Assembly (NCBI GenBank): GCA_025617375.2
Contig: JAMYGW020000012.1
Coordinates: 620,001 to 684,000, forward strand
Length of the DNA stretch: 64,000 bases
Direction: 5' to 3'
From: Acarospora socialis
Lineage: Eukaryota > Ascomycota > Lecanoromycetes > Acarosporales > Acarosporaceae
Position numbers and translations under genes: made by a program. This document shows, piece after piece, positions 10,548 through 23,738 of this stretch. Position 1 is the stretch's first letter; each line of letters opens with the position of its first letter. The notes under the pieces were generated by a model. The model was not told the DNA's origin. It ran no database searches and saw only the letters and a program-made list of their open reading frames with translations.

Positions 10548-11829
10548 ATGCCTTTCCGAAAAGGCGAATCATCCAAGGGCCTATCGCGGCCGGGCAATGA
10601 GGACCAGCCCTCGACGTAAGTACTCCCCAACTCCACCTCACTCTCAAACTCACACTCACCATCTCAGCTCCTCCAGCCCCTCGCCCCATCCGTCGGGCCA
10701 GCCTGGGAACCCAGGCCCAACCACTCCCTTCGCCGGCCCCCCATCCGGTGCGCCCAACCTACGATCTCCAGGCTGGTACGCAGCCCGCGGCCTGGAGGAA
10801 GTTGAGGCTGCAGAGAGACCGCTCCAAAGGCCATCCGACGCGGACCAGCTCGTCGCGCAGTTTATGGACTGCACGAGCACCGACGTCGACCTCGCTGAAG
10901 AGTACATCCAGAACAATGGATGGGACCTCGAGGTAGCGCTCGAGCAGTTCTGGATGGCGGTTCATCCAGAGAGCTCTGACGACGAGCTGTCGGAGCTGGA
11001 GTCCGGGGACTCGGGGACTTGGGAGGAGTCCGCCGAGGAGGACAATGGCGAGGGGGAGGGCGCTGGTGAGGAGGTGAAGGACACGCGGAGACGCGTGCGG
11101 CCTTCTGCTCAGAAGTCGGCAAAGGTATGTTCGAACCAATGACTCGGGAGAAGTGAGTACTCAAAGCTGATCGTCCTCAAGAAGGGAAAGAAACGGTTCT
11201 TTACCGACGAGAACCCGAACGCCGACCGTTCCAAAGCGGTGAAAGGACGGCGGGACGAGTCGAAGTTGACCATTACGATAATGCGTCATGGTAAACCGTT
11301 CGTTTCTGCACACAGGCATGCTGTGGACTGGAATAACGCCGGCCACATCAACCGCCTGAATAGGTATCGACAACAGGTATTCCGGTATGTCTAGCTAGCT
11401 CTTTCGCTTTTTGGTTTGTTGCTCACTGTCCTTAGTCGGGACCTCGGCCCCGTCCGCCACCCCGTCGTTCGCTTCCTCCCCGAAGAAGACCAGTACCTGG
11501 TCGACATCCACCGGGCCGCGCTCCAGGCGAACGGTGGATCCTCCCGGAGACAGTCCCTGCACTGGGACACGATCGCCCTGGACTTCAACGCTCGCTTCGC
11601 GGGCCGAGTTCTGCACGGCTCCGATAAGCCAAGGCCGACGCGGTCCAAGGGCAGTCTCCAGTCCCAGTGCCGTCGCATTCCGGAGATTACGGAATTGACC
11701 GGAAAGAAACTCCGGTCGACGAAGCAGCGTGGGCAGTCGAAGGAGGGTAGGGTTCCGCCGCCGCCAAAGCGGCGTGATAACGACGATAGCGATGACGAGG
11801 GCCAAAACCGGCCGATCGGGAAGCTTTAG
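10548..11829 (+). CDS. UBA-like domain protein with C-terminal basic/Myb-like region
   Basis: Four exons (10548-10615, 10668-11124, 11182-11384, 11436-11829) give 373 aa beginning MPFRKGESSKGLSRPGNEDQ. Donors are GTAAGT, GTATGT and GTATGT. Residues about 80-118 (DQLVAQFMDCTSTDVDLAEE, then YIQNNGWDLEVALEQFW) form a three-helix UBA/TAP-C-type domain, usually a ubiquitin or FG-repeat binder. An acidic stretch (EESAEEDNGEGEGAGEE) and a Lys/Arg cluster follow. The C-terminal part has FLPEEDQYLVDIHRAALQ ... LHWDTIALDFNARFAGR, which reads like a single SANT/Myb-type helix set, then a basic tail. A UBA plus Myb-like arrangement suggests a nuclear protein, but this is inference. The acceptor of intron 2 could also be three bases downstream. 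Confidence 0.72.
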
Positions 11830-12702
11830 TCTAAAGCTTCGCAAGGTCCTGGATTCGTCTGCGTCGTGCGCGGTTGGCGGAATGTACTTATTGTCGAAGA
11901 AATGGATTGAAATTCAAAAGAGATGGTCTCACGGTCGCGTTTGTGGCTTAGAGCGGCTATTTCGGAGGGTTTTCTTGGGTGAGAATAAGGGATTTAAAAC
12001 ATCGTTAGATTAATGCTTCGCTGAAGAAGCTTTGTACGATAGTCGAACGTATAATTAGAAAAACATTCATGAAGCCATCAAGCTTGATGATTACGGATGG
12101 TGACAAGATGGTAAACAAAGGATAGCAGGAATGGAGAAACGCTGACGACAGATGATAAAAGCTAAGCCTTCTGGCCCAGCGGAGCTGCTGTAGGCTCAAA
12201 GGCTGTGGATAGATGTTAGCTGATAATATAATCAAACTGACGATATATTGACTAGTGCGATGGTCTTGTCAGTACGATGAGAGAGAGGAGACGTTCGATA
12301 TCCGTGATTCACCTGATTGAACCAAGGTCTATCGTTATAAAAAGGTTTTCGGCGTCACTTGACGTCATGCTTTGTGCCGAGTCTCATGATGTGAGGGTCA
12401 CATAGACCAGAGCCGAGTGCCTTGAATCTCGATATCAGTAGCTGTAAAGGAGGAGTAACCATCTCCACCCGAGAAGAGTTGAAGCAAACCGGATCAAAGT
12501 CATCGTCAGCAAGCCCACGGCTTCAGCATGACGGAAAATTCCCGTATTGTACAGCCAGGAACGGTTGGTTGATGATAAGGGCCTTGTCAAGGTGCATCTC
12601 GAAGGAAGTTTGTCCTCTCTTGATGGACGTAGCCCAATATTCCAAAAAGCTCATGATACTGTACACCGCCGCAATGCAACCAATCTCTAATGCCCAACCA
12701 GA
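11830..12702. other. Convergent spacer, 0.9 kb
   Basis: 3' flanks of the UBA-like gene and DUS1. I see nothing else. Confidence 0.5.
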
Positions 12703-14451
12703 TCAACCGCACACCAGCCCTTCTCTCGGAACCTTCACCTGTTCCATGGCTATCGGATCTTGCAACTCAGTTCTCCCACCCGGCTGCAAACCAACCTTTC
12801 TCGACTCCAACGCCTCCTTCTCCAGCCTCTCCTTGTCCTTTTTACTCAACGTCATACTCCCATTCTCCAAAGCTTCCTTTGGGAGAGGTCGCACGTACGG
12901 CTGACACACCCACCATGGTCGTCTGCAACGAGCTACGGCAGCCAGAGAACTCGCATCTTTACTCTCATACTCGGCCTTCTGCTCCGCCGTAGATGGTTGT
13001 AAAGGTGGATTCTCATAGACGTCTGGGTGTTCTTGGTAGTCCAAGAGCCCTTCCTTCACAGCCTGCTCGGTAAGCGTCAGGACGTTCTCAAATGCTGTGA
13101 TGTCACCTGGTCGGCAGCGAGCCAGAGCATCCCGGACATTAGTGTGCTTCGAGACGAGCGGGCGAAGGAGGTGGAAGAGGTGTGCTTGCATGGCAATCAG
13201 GTTCGGCGATGTGGTCTTGGGCTGCTTTTCACGCTTCCGCCTTTTCGCAAGTGGTTGGCCATCTGTATCAGCCATGCTACTTGTTGCCTCCCTCTCGAAA
13301 GCCGTCGATGGTCTATCCACGTCTAACGGCAAGAATAGCGGCGCTCGCTGTGGCGGCGGAGTTTCCAACACATAGGTATAGATAATGTCCATATAGCGTC
13401 TGAACACAGCATCGACCCTGTAACCACCCTTCCCGTCTCTGCCCCTCCAGTACACCCTTCCCTCATCACCTATTGCCGGTGGCGAGGCAAAAATGGTAGG
13501 GTCATGTAGATTCCCCTCCGCACTCATTACGCCATCCGCACCTGTCTCCTGGAGACACGTCGCTATATCCTCGTTCCTCAGTATATTCCCGTTCGCAAAC
13601 AAGACCGTGTCAGGCGGTAGGTTATCTCTCAAGTAGCGCAGCACACTCCAATCTGCCAAGCCAGTATTATGGCCTTTTTGTTCCCGCTGTCTCCCATGCA
13701 CGGTGAGAATGCTGGCACCCGCATCCAGTATCATTCTGGCGTACTCTAGCGTCCTTTCTTTGGTCTCCAGTATTCGCATCTTCGCCGTCACCGGTATGTC
13801 TAGGTCTTCATGCAGTGTATTGATCAACGAGTGGATGAGCTTCCAGTCCTCTTGCAGAAATGCCCCATAACGTCCTCTCCTAGCTATACCTTGCGGGCAT
13901 CCAAGATTGAGGTCTACCGCATCACAGAACGGCTGCACGTATCGAGCGGCTTGTAGAAGGTCATTGGGCGAGTTTGCACAGAATTGTACAATGAGCGGAC
14001 GATCAACCGAAGGGTTACCGTCGAGGTAGACGTCGGATCTGGGAGGCGAAGATTCCATACCAGGGCACGAGGTTAAGCCTGACCTCGTGGGTTGGAAGTG
14101 ATGATCGCGGAACTTGGCCGTTTGGGCGAACAGGCGCGAGTGTAGCATAGGCGTGTAAGCGAGTAGGTCTTTAGATGCTTCAGGGGTCATATAGGAACGC
14201 GAGAGCACTCGCCAGGCCTAGGGCAACGTCAGCACAAGAGTCTCAGTAGCATGTAGAGGTTAGACACCTACGAACTCGGACTGGTCTACCATGGGCGCAA
14301 GGACGAGCTTGGGGCTGCCGATGCTTTCGTAGAATGCACGACCGAATGATTTCCGCCTACCAGGCGCCGAGATCGAGGATTGTAACATGGGTGAGGGCTC
14401 AGGATTTGTTGCCTCGGAGAGCGGCGTTGGTACTGTTTCGCGCCCAGCCAT
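12703..14451 (-). CDS. DUS1: tRNA-dihydrouridine synthase 1
   Basis: Two exons (14272-14451, 12703-14217) encode 564 aa. The junction restores APMVDQSEF-AWRVLSRSYM, the conserved FMN-site start of Dus1. Further motifs: AYTPMLHSRLF; DLNLGCPQGIARRGRYGAFL around residue 160, where the Cys is the catalytic acid; TAKMRI; TVHGRQREQKG; and VLFANGNI. The enzyme uses FMN and NADPH to reduce U16/U17 in the tRNA D-loop. At 564 aa it is longer than yeast Dus1 (about 420). The extra length is a C-terminal extension with a Lys-rich LAKRRKREKQ and a 'SKKDKERLEKEALESRK' helix, common in filamentous fungi. The start chosen gives a short Ser/Pro-rich leader before the barrel. Confidence 0.93.
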
Positions 14452-15784
14452 GGTGACTACAGCACGCCAAGGGGATATTCTCTGGAGTTCTCGTTGCAGC
14501 CCGAACGGGCGACGAACAGATAAGGCCAGTATTGTGGGAGATACCGTTCACCAACACAAGCTCGTGATACAGAGGATTGATACTCGGTTCGAATAAGGCT
14601 TGTACTGGAGTTGGTGGATTTGTAGGAATTATTTTAAAGCCAAAGCGTTACTCGGGTCTCATTAGCTTTGTGATCGCGGGTAGGGCTTAGCGAGCCAGAT
14701 TCAAGCTAGATGCGATCTCCAGGGTTCAGATCATGACCGAACGTTATGCCCTCTTCCTCGTAGAGGCAGGTAAGGTAGGTAATAGGCTTCAACGCGAGAT
14801 GACAGTATCAACGCATGTAAGTGTGCGTTATCAAAGTGCTACAGTGCGGCGAATCTCCGAGTCAAATTAGGTAGGTAGTCGAGGATGGCAGGGCATAATG
14901 CACGTATTGTAAAATGTGGCATGTGGGCAATTGACATGTCTCCAAACATCTTGCTAGGCTTATTCCTCGTCCATGCATTTGTTTACCAGGTTCTACCGTG
15001 AAAGTGACATGAAAGAGAACTCAAACGCTCGCTCGCTGAAACCACCCGCAAGCTATGACAATGCTACAAATTTCAAGAAGGACTGAATAAGACCCAACTA
15101 CTACCCGTAAGATCGATGCCAACCCCTTAATCCCTAAAGCGAACATGCAGCGAAGCACTTTTGCAGAAAATGAAAAGTGATCTTGCAAAATTGGCGTTTA
15201 CCGCCGTTCTCGTCCATTTCTCAGTCATCTGATACTTCCGCGCCCTTAACTCGCTCGATATCCTTTCAAGCGTTCGAGTGATGAAGGAGGTCGGAAATGC
15301 ATCTCGAGCGTAGATCGATAGAACCCCCGTCGCCTAGCGGTATAACGCAGCAATTTTAGATTCGACGAAGCCGACGAACCATTCAATGCGAGGAAGCCGC
15401 CAGCACTGCGATCGATATCGTCAGTATGTCGTCCGAAGACGATAGCCCACGATGGGTCTTCGGCCAGTATTAGATATTGGCGCTCCAACCCTTCACGCCT
15501 CATCTTCTGAAGCATAGTGGCGCAATAGTAAGCGGAGTGGAACCTATCGACAATCCCAGACGAGAAGAACAGAGCTGAGAAGAGAAGAGACCGTTAGGAC
15601 GCAGCAAGCCCCGATGAAGATTGTGAGATTTAGACAGGCAAAGGGACTATTCCGTCCAGAAGTCGAGGGCCCAAAATTCCTTCCGATCTTGGGCGTGCTA
15701 GATGTCGGTCCTTATCCACCAATTCCTAGCACCGATCGCAACTAGAGACTTCCAGTCTCATGTACGCCGTACTAAGGGACCCTA
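14452..15784. other. Spacer, 1.3 kb
   Basis: DUS1 promoter and the 3' flank of the Bni4-like gene. A minus-strand frame of 89 codons at 15246-15515 is open, but it shows no motif and no intron evidence, so I do not call it. Confidence 0.5.
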
Positions 15785-18569
15785 TTAGAAGAAATGCGTA
15801 TAAACTTTGGACTGCTCGTGGACCTCCATCTCCTATGTGATGTTAGCGACGGTTGCAATAATCGTAGGAGTACTGCTTACCATTTTGAAGGTATTGAGTT
15901 CCTCCTTTATTTGCTGAGCAAGCATCGGTGTTAAACGATTGCAGGTGGCGATTTCTCCTCTCCGATCGTACTCTCCACTTGGCCAAGTGTCGTGGAACTG
16001 GATGCGAGGGCTGAAGCTAATGTTTCGTGCGGTGATGCTACGAGGCGTTCCCGGAAGGCTCTTCGTGTCTCCATTGGCAAACTTCGCAACGGACAGGAAA
16101 TAATCCTCACCCTCGATGGCGATAGAATCAGTCCTCCTATGCCCAGATCGAGGCGGATGATCGTCTCCAGGGGTGCTCGGGGCACTGGATCCAGGCGTAT
16201 CGTTGACGTGCGGGATCTGTGGCAGATGGAAATCGGGCGTCTTAGTGTCAATTGGTCGGACGACTGGCGAAGAGTTCCCCGAGTCAGTGCCACTCCCTAA
16301 CAAGCGTCAGCGGCAGTAGCAAGTAGATACGTTATGAGCATGACTTACTTTTGAGGATCCCCTTCTTGACGGCCGCCAGAACTTCAGCTCGCTCTTTTTC
16401 CCCACCAACAATACTCCTCCTGGGCTGAGAATTCTCACTGCTTCGTCGATCATCCGTGGTTCCAGAGTCCTCCACAGCAACGGTCACTGCATCCAACGAG
16501 TTACGCTCGAGCTTCGGAAAGCCGGTCCCGCCACCCGCTTGATCGTGTGGATCCACATTTACATTGACCTTCTCCCGTTCTGCCTCGACGGTGACCATTG
16601 ATACCTGTGCCAAACTCGGTTCCGGAAGCGCCGCGTCTGCTGCGGGTACACCGACCACCGACTTCGGCCGGAAGAGGCCAACAAGCGATCTGGTGGATTT
16701 CTTCATCCCTTTGCCCATTTTCCTGATCATCACTGACGCAGATGAGGCCGTCGACGAGATTGACAGGTTGTCGGTCGAACCGGTGAAAAAGTGACCTTGC
16801 CCAGAGTAGATGCCCTCTCCCAAACCGGCCGCCTCTTGCTTTTGTGCAATGGCAGCCTGTTCGGCTTCGCGCTCATCGTGATACCTCTCCTTCCTTAACT
16901 TCGCCCGCTCAGCAGATAGATTGTTATTCAGGTTATTTTCAGCCGATGCACGACGCAACTCCGCAGCACTTCCAAATGAGAACGCTCGTCGAAGGCGTGA
17001 AGACTTGCCTTCCTTCTTTCCTTCTTTCTTGTTGAGTGCCGCAAGTTGCTGAGCCGCGGGGCTCTCCGGCAGACCAGCTGTAGTAACGTGCGGTGATGGC
17101 AACGATGCTTCGATCCCCTTCAGCTGTGGAGAAGGTAACATTGAGTCTTTGAGAGATGGAGACTGAGGTCTCATGTCCATGGGTTTAGAGAGAGGCGAGG
17201 GGGTGGTAAGCCTCTTGCTCGGATCAGAACCTCCGCGAGGAGGTATGTTGACAAGCTTGGCTTCGTTCTTCGATATCGGCGTGCTGTGTATGGTCGTGGC
17301 GGAGGGTGCTGCGAATTCCAGGGTTGCATCTCGGTTGACCTGACAATGCATCGTTAGTCAGATCACACAGGTTGTCCGACGACAACGTCTGGAACGCGAG
17401 CCACGAGCGGATACAGCAGTACTCACAGATGATGAGCTTAGGTCAGGATTTCCAAATGTCACGCTGTCGACGCTGCTATTGCGACTATGGGAGGAAGGCG
17501 GAAGCGGTGTGACGGAAGGACCTAGCATGCCCTTCTGATCGTGCCGGGAGGCATTGGGGTCAGAACTCAAACCCAGCTTTGACTCGTGATGTGTATTATT
17601 TTTCCAATCTTCTGCTACGCTTGCGTTGTTCCCTGCATCAAAACTGCCTACACTCCTTCGATGGTATCTTTTGGATCGTTCCGAAGCAGGTTGCCTATGA
17701 GTGTTCATGTCGTCGCCACTCATGACACCTCCCTGCCCCACGCTTGAGAGGCCGGTAGAGGTTGTACCCAGTGGAGAGGGAGACCGTCTGTATGACTGGA
17801 TAGTCGACAGAGATGGTGAGCTTGTCGACTGAGTAGGATGCTGGTAAAGATGACCGACAGATGCCATGCCAGAGCCAGATGGGAATGCAGAGCCGCCATG
17901 TAGACCGGGCTGCTGTATACTCGAGATTGGTGCATGTCCCTCAGCACGACGCTGAGTACGTCGATAACGGTCGGGTGAAGGTTTTGCTGGAGACGCGAGA
18001 GTGGAGGGTGGCAAAAGAGGAGTTGTTGTGACAAGATTTATAGTCGAAGCGGGCCTCGTTGGAGCATCAACGGACCTTGCAGTCGTCGAAAGGGATGACT
18101 CATCTGTTGAGGGTGTCGGCTGGCTAGCAGTTGGGAGATTCGACGAAGACGACGAAGAAGATGTGGACAATGAGGCTGACGCTGGATACCGTGGTCGATT
18201 TGCACCACCGCCTTGATTGGGGGTGATGTTATTTGGGATTACCGGTGCAGAGGATGTTCGATTGTCTTGACGAAGATGTGGTGTTGTAGGATTTTGACGA
18301 AGCGGATTCCCACCGCTGTTCAGACCTGGCGTACTGGTAAAGGCGTATGGTGCCACGGGTGCTAAAGAGGTGTGCCCTCGGTAGCTGCTCGTTGCCATAC
18401 CTCCAATAGCAGCATTGTATATGTTCCTGGACATCTGCGAAGGTCGTGAAGCCTGCGGATGCTGGCCTGAGGAGGCAGACTGAAACGTGCCTGACGCCGA
18501 CGAGGGTCGAGTCTGTAACATCGTGACGGTGCTGGAGTGCTGTGGAAACGACTGGACAAGAGCTGCCAT
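15785..18569 (-). CDS. BNI4: Bni4-like bud-neck/septum scaffold with PP1-docking motif
   Basis: Four exons (17427-18569, 16349-17339, 15881-16296, 15785-15832) give 865 aa. The last 48-nt exon encodes EMEVHEQSKVYTHFF. Most of the protein is Ser/Pro/Gln-rich and probably disordered. A conserved middle block reads SVMIRKMGKGMKKSTRSLVG. The tail has VKKGILK, then RNISFSPRIQF (an RVxF-type PP1-binding motif, R-N-I-S-F, near residue 800), HDTWPSGEYDRRGEIATCNR and LTPMLAQQIKEELNTFKM. This tail is what I know from Bni4, which in yeast brings PP1/Glc7 and chitin synthase III (via Chs4) to the bud neck; in filamentous species it would act at septa. A coiled segment (ERAKLRKERYHDEREAEQ) lies mid-protein. 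All junctions restore frame and the total is divisible by three. Confidence 0.85.
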
Positions 18570-21500
18570 CTTGGGTGTGTTGTTTGAGAGATGAGGGATC
18601 TCGAGTTTTCAAGTAGAGAAGATTATCTCGACTATGCCAACTATCCGTGGTTGTACGTCGAATAGGAAGATGTTTCGAGTCGAGGTGAGCTAGACTGCTT
18701 GCAAAGAACTAGATGAATCTGATGAGACGATGTGTTAGCCTTTTGATTGCCCATTACAGTAGAGAGCGTAGTAGTTCGTTGATGACTCCTGAGTGAATTG
18801 AATGTCGAAACGAAGGGACGTGTATCGTGTCACTCACTCTGATTTCAAGAGACCCACAGAAACGGTATCGAAAGAATATCTCGAACACGGTAAGTAGGGT
18901 GATGAAAAGATACAAGGAAGAGTTATTACGACGGTTATAGAAGAAAACTAAGGTGCTGGATGGGATGAGGAGACCGTCGGCGGAACCAAGGGGGGAGTTG
19001 GCCAAGTCTTGTGCTGTCACTTGGAAACCTTCGTTGAAGAGCGATTGACGAGAAATCTTCAAGCGTTCTCCTCTAGGTCAGCTTCAAGGGATGCACGTCT
19101 TGCTCAGAAATTTGAGGTGATCAATGATACTGGAACTTTGGGCGTGTTGACGGTTGGGCAGTGAGGAGAAGATTTCGTGGAGGGTCTCCGTACCGTTGCA
19201 GTAGCGAGCGTGATGTCGTGCGTTATGGTCAAAGCGAGAGGAATGTGTCTAATCAAAGTCAAAGCACCGGCAAACAGAGGAGAGGTTATAAAGTCGAAAT
19301 GTAGAATGTACGATGGTGATGGAGATGGAGGTGGAGATGAAGATGGTGAGCGGTGATGAAAGTCGTAGTGGTGTTGGAGTAGGTAGGGAGGTTTTTTGGA
19401 GGTGGTGACTACGGGTATAGGATACAGTATCATCGAGCCAACGGAGTCTCATTCTCAGTCTAAGTCGATTCTGCATATAGGTAGCACCGAGTCCCCTCAC
19501 AGTAACCTTATCTACCCTAGAGAGTACTGTGTAACTCCAAGATACTCTAGGTATGATTCGATTGAAGTTTAGCTTGGATATGTTAGGTTGTTATTATGGT
19601 AGGAGGTATGGAGTAAGAAGGTGTTCGAATGCTGCACCAGTGGAGAAGGACAGGGGACACGGCGCCTTTGGTTCCAGGCGAAAGAAAGGATACCGCACCG
19701 AAAGTCAAAGCTAAACGCGTCAGCCAGGAGTAAACTAGGCAAGGAAGAGAGGCAATTCAGAGGAAGTACGAGTAATGATATGAGTACCTTGTAGAGAGCG
19801 GAATGAAGCTCACAATAATGATGACGTGCTCATCATAACCTATGGCTCTAAGCCCTAATTGAAGATGCCATTATAAATGATTAAATTGTGCACGAGTAAC
19901 TCATGTGAATAATAGATCCCCCAAGTCATTAAAATTGAATTAACAACAAAGTCGTGCCGATCTTAACCAGACACAGATATGATTTTGGCGCCTTCCCGTC
20001 GTTGTTAAGGTATATTAACAACCATGCGTCCAAGAGTTACTCGGATTTCCAGCCATAATAGGCCATGACAGTGGTTTATTTGTACGATCGAAGCACAATC
20101 CCTTGTCCAGATACGGCTTCTTCAGACACAGGTATCATTCCGACCATGTCTCGAGCCATTATGAGGATCTCGAGTCAGTTTGCTGTCTCGTACCTAACTG
20201 TAAGGTAAGGGAGGCGAAAAGCACACGGTACTTTAATATTCCAGACGCGGCGCGCGAAACAGCCTCTCCATACTTGTATCTCCGAAACACAGATACGGTT
20301 TAAGTTGATGATAGCTTCTCAACACGATTGCCCTTACGGAGTAGGATTGGGGAAGAAAAGCAAAAGACAACGCAGATCAAGGCCGATTCCTGAGTCGGAT
20401 ATGCTTGGCTCAATCGCTGGCATCTGGATAGAACAAGGTGATGGAATGATGCAGATGTAAGAAATTTAGCAATATTTCAATAATATTTAAGGTACTACTG
20501 ACAACCTCGAATCACCCACACAGGTTGACCTTCCCTTCGTACTTGTACGAAATACAAGTACAACAGTGTGGAGAAGGTTTATAATTATCACGATTCTTAT
20601 TCGAATCTGAGCCCGGTCAACGGAACCAAAAAGAGCCGCCTGCATCGAATCCATCCATCGCTTGGCACCACCTACCACAAACGCCGTCAACGAGCCACCA
20701 ACCAAAGCGCCCCTACACATACTCGAGCGCTCCGAGGAGCAGGGTATTCGAGCAGTCACTACCTTACCTATCACTTCGCATCGAGTGGAGAAGTATTGTG
20801 TACTACCTGCATTGAGCCCATTGACATCTTACAAAGTTTATGCGTCTTTTTGCACATGTCAGAAGCAAGCAATGCCGCCAAAACACTTCAAGCTAGCAGA
20901 GGAGGACGAACTACCTAAGAGATCGGTTTCAATTAGATTGGGTGAAGAGCTAAGAATCATACCTTCAATATCTCATGATATACAAGTATCAACGGACGTT
21001 CAGTCTCTGGTCACAAACAAAGTACCCCGAGTCCCCCTTTTCTGCCTGCAAACCCGTTCTTTCTTCCCGACCCGCATACTCGAGCCCCCAGGCGGTGACT
21101 GGGATATTCGATTGTTTGTCGTACGTACCTTGCCTTCGGTACCTTTCCTCGTGCAGCGAGCTGATGCATACTACTAGTACGTTGTAAGTTAAGACACTGA
21201 TCTTATCGCTTCCATCCATTGGCGCCTTCGCAATAACAATGGGTGCCATTGGTGCAGCTCTATCGATTGCTTTGCTTCTGAAACGACATACACAGTACAT
21301 AAAGACTCACTGGACGAGATCTCAGCCGGGAATTACTCCGAAAAGCCATCGAAAGAGTTTTTGTGTACGCACAGATCGCTAACACGGGACAGCGCCAGCA
21401 GTCAACGTTCGTTTGATTCTTGGAGTCTGAATGGACGCGGCTATTTCTCCATAAGAGGCAAAAGCATCACCTTGCCTATGTGTTCTGCACAGTACTCCGT

Positions 21501-23738
21501 ACTACCCAATCATCCTGACCTGCACGGTCCTTTTGTCGTGCTTTGCAGTTCCGTACTGCTATCTTACAGCCTCATCTTCTACGAGTACTTAGACTGTCAC
21601 CCTGCTCGTGTCTCCTTACATCACTCTTGCTTCCGAGACAGCTTACCAAATCTCAGATTTCGACAATAGTATATCGAACAAGCAGACCACCCACGACTTC
21701 TCAGACAATACCAGTAGGTATGAGTACCTCCCAAATGTTGGAACCACCAACAGCCCGCGGTGTCCGTACGCTGCAATCGGCGATGCAGGCTCTAGCTTTC
21801 TCCATGCGCTAGCCGTCGATCAATCTCAACGTTGACGGTGTATAAGCACAGTGCATCGATTTCGCATTTCTGGGGGCTCGACAAACCAAACCGGGGAAGG
21901 AGCTCTGATTAGATGTGAGATCGTCAGATCTTTGATGAGCAGGACCCTCCCTGCACTTTGGACACTGCATCATGTATTGCTATCACGACGAGCCCACAGC
22001 GGATTTGACCGATGCACATCATTCAGCGCCGGCTGATCGAGTATCCACCATATGTATGATACACCCCGTCATCTCGAATAACTCCCCTAATTCCACATCA
22101 CCTCTTTTCTCGTCCTTTTTGAATAATGAGACTCTTCACCAAGGTATTCCTCACTTCCACCGGTCATTGCTTCACGGACTACTCCACCCTCAACTTGATC
22201 AATTATTGCAAATCTATATACCCCCCTAAAGCCGCTCGAAAGCCCCCAATACCCGCACTTCCCCACAATCTTCGCCCAAACCCGTGCTCGTACGCAGAGT
22301 GATGGAGTAAAGTCAATTTGTGGCTGAAGGTTCTCGATCTTCCTCCTGAGATCTTAGTGGAACCTTATTGATATGACATGAGATATTGCTTCCGTTTGTT
22401 CTCCTTCTCTACGGGTTGATGATTATCACTTTCATTGCATTGTTTAGAAGCGGATAGCCATTTCTTCTGCTAGGAGCACTTCTTTTCTGCAAATTATCAC
22501 CTGAATACAACCCTGAGCACCGCCAGCTCTCTGCGCCAAGTGGAGGTCTGCACGGCAGGATGCTATCGAAAAAGAACATCACTCATTTAACTCAAGGGAT
22601 AGGGCTGAGGCGGGTTTTCCAACACGGACCGTACTTGACGATACGCTACAACATGTCGTTCCTCTGAATTGACCAACTCAGAAAGCACCTCCGAAGAAGC
22701 CTTCCTCTCATCGAAGCCAATCTCTATCCGTCTCCGCGTAAAGGCAACTGATATCCATCTTCTCGCTGGAACGCCCTTGTTGCCTTGCTTGACTGTAATT
22801 TTCCCACCCTTCCGTCAGCCTCTTACTCACTCCCCCAACGTGGCCCAGCCCGCCACAAAGCCATAGCAGCGCAGCGAACAGCCACAGTGTTGAGTACTTC
22901 AGACACTCAGCTCATTCGTCCAATCTTCTATTCCCTTTGCCTTTCCAGTACTTTGACCGTCCAGCTTCTCGCCCCCTTCTCATCCGCCATACAGAAAGCA
23001 GACCTGACGGAGCAAGATCGCAGGAAGTTCGCCTAGGTCAAGGGGATCGTTGGCGCTGTAATGCACTTTACAGAGGGTCTTCATTGCCCATGATGAGATC
23101 AATTGCCACCTCAGATGCAAGTCCCTCGGTGGAAGCATTCTATCGCCTTGGAGCTTCCCAGTCCACATGTGGGAAACTCCAGTTACGATTGAGGTGGCGT
23201 CCCCCAACTTTTGGTGGGGCTGTGGGGTAAGGGGATGGGTGGAGGTCTGCACCCACAACATCACGACTCAGCATCCATAATATACCTCAGAGGGTCTTGA
23301 CAGTCTTTGAATTGCTCAATTATGTCTCTGACTGCAACGATAATTCTATCCCACATATGGTAGCGTGAGGTGTTATGTTCGAGGCCTCATCGGAGCTACT
23401 GGCTAAACCCCGCTATCCAGATCCAAAGCTATGCCTTGTCCATCTTAGACGCGCCTGAACCTCGGCCAATGGAACAATGCCATTTGCTTGACCTGGCCTC
23501 ACGCTGCGGCAGCGCTGTCAAACGTTCCTCTCTCAAGCCTTGGTGGACACCCGCTTCGTCCGCAGTTGTTGACCTGATTGCCTAAGTCTCGCTCTTGTTC
23601 AAGCGTTGTTGCTTTATGTGACCGATACAGAGGAGCAATCTCACCCGTATTCCTATTCGAGCGGGATTTGTGCTTGGCTATCTGCGCTGTGATTCGTCGT
23701 CCTTCTAGAAAGCGTCTTCACTCTACGAATCAAACAGA
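18570..23738. other. 5.2-kb gene-poor stretch
   Basis: I find no ORF with a domain, no splice-linked exon series and no repeat long enough to call. There are AT-rich patches (about 19850-19960, 20460-20490) and several short palindromic words of the TACnnnGTA type (20335-20343, 20536-20561, 21493-21501). Upstream regions of the Bni4-like gene and of the alcohol oxidase must lie at its two ends. Long untranslated leaders or an unrecognised noncoding RNA are possible. Confidence 0.5.

Noticed and set aside
14575-14600. GGTTCGAAT word resembling a tRNA B box
   Set aside because: No A box or acceptor stem at the right distance.
15246-15515. 89-codon minus-strand frame between DUS1 and the Bni4-like gene
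   Set aside because: No domain, no intron evidence, and length within chance for this spacer.
20536-20561. Terminal inverted repeat of a small transposon
   Set aside because: Only 7-9 bp arms and no matching partner or target-site duplication could be seen nearby.
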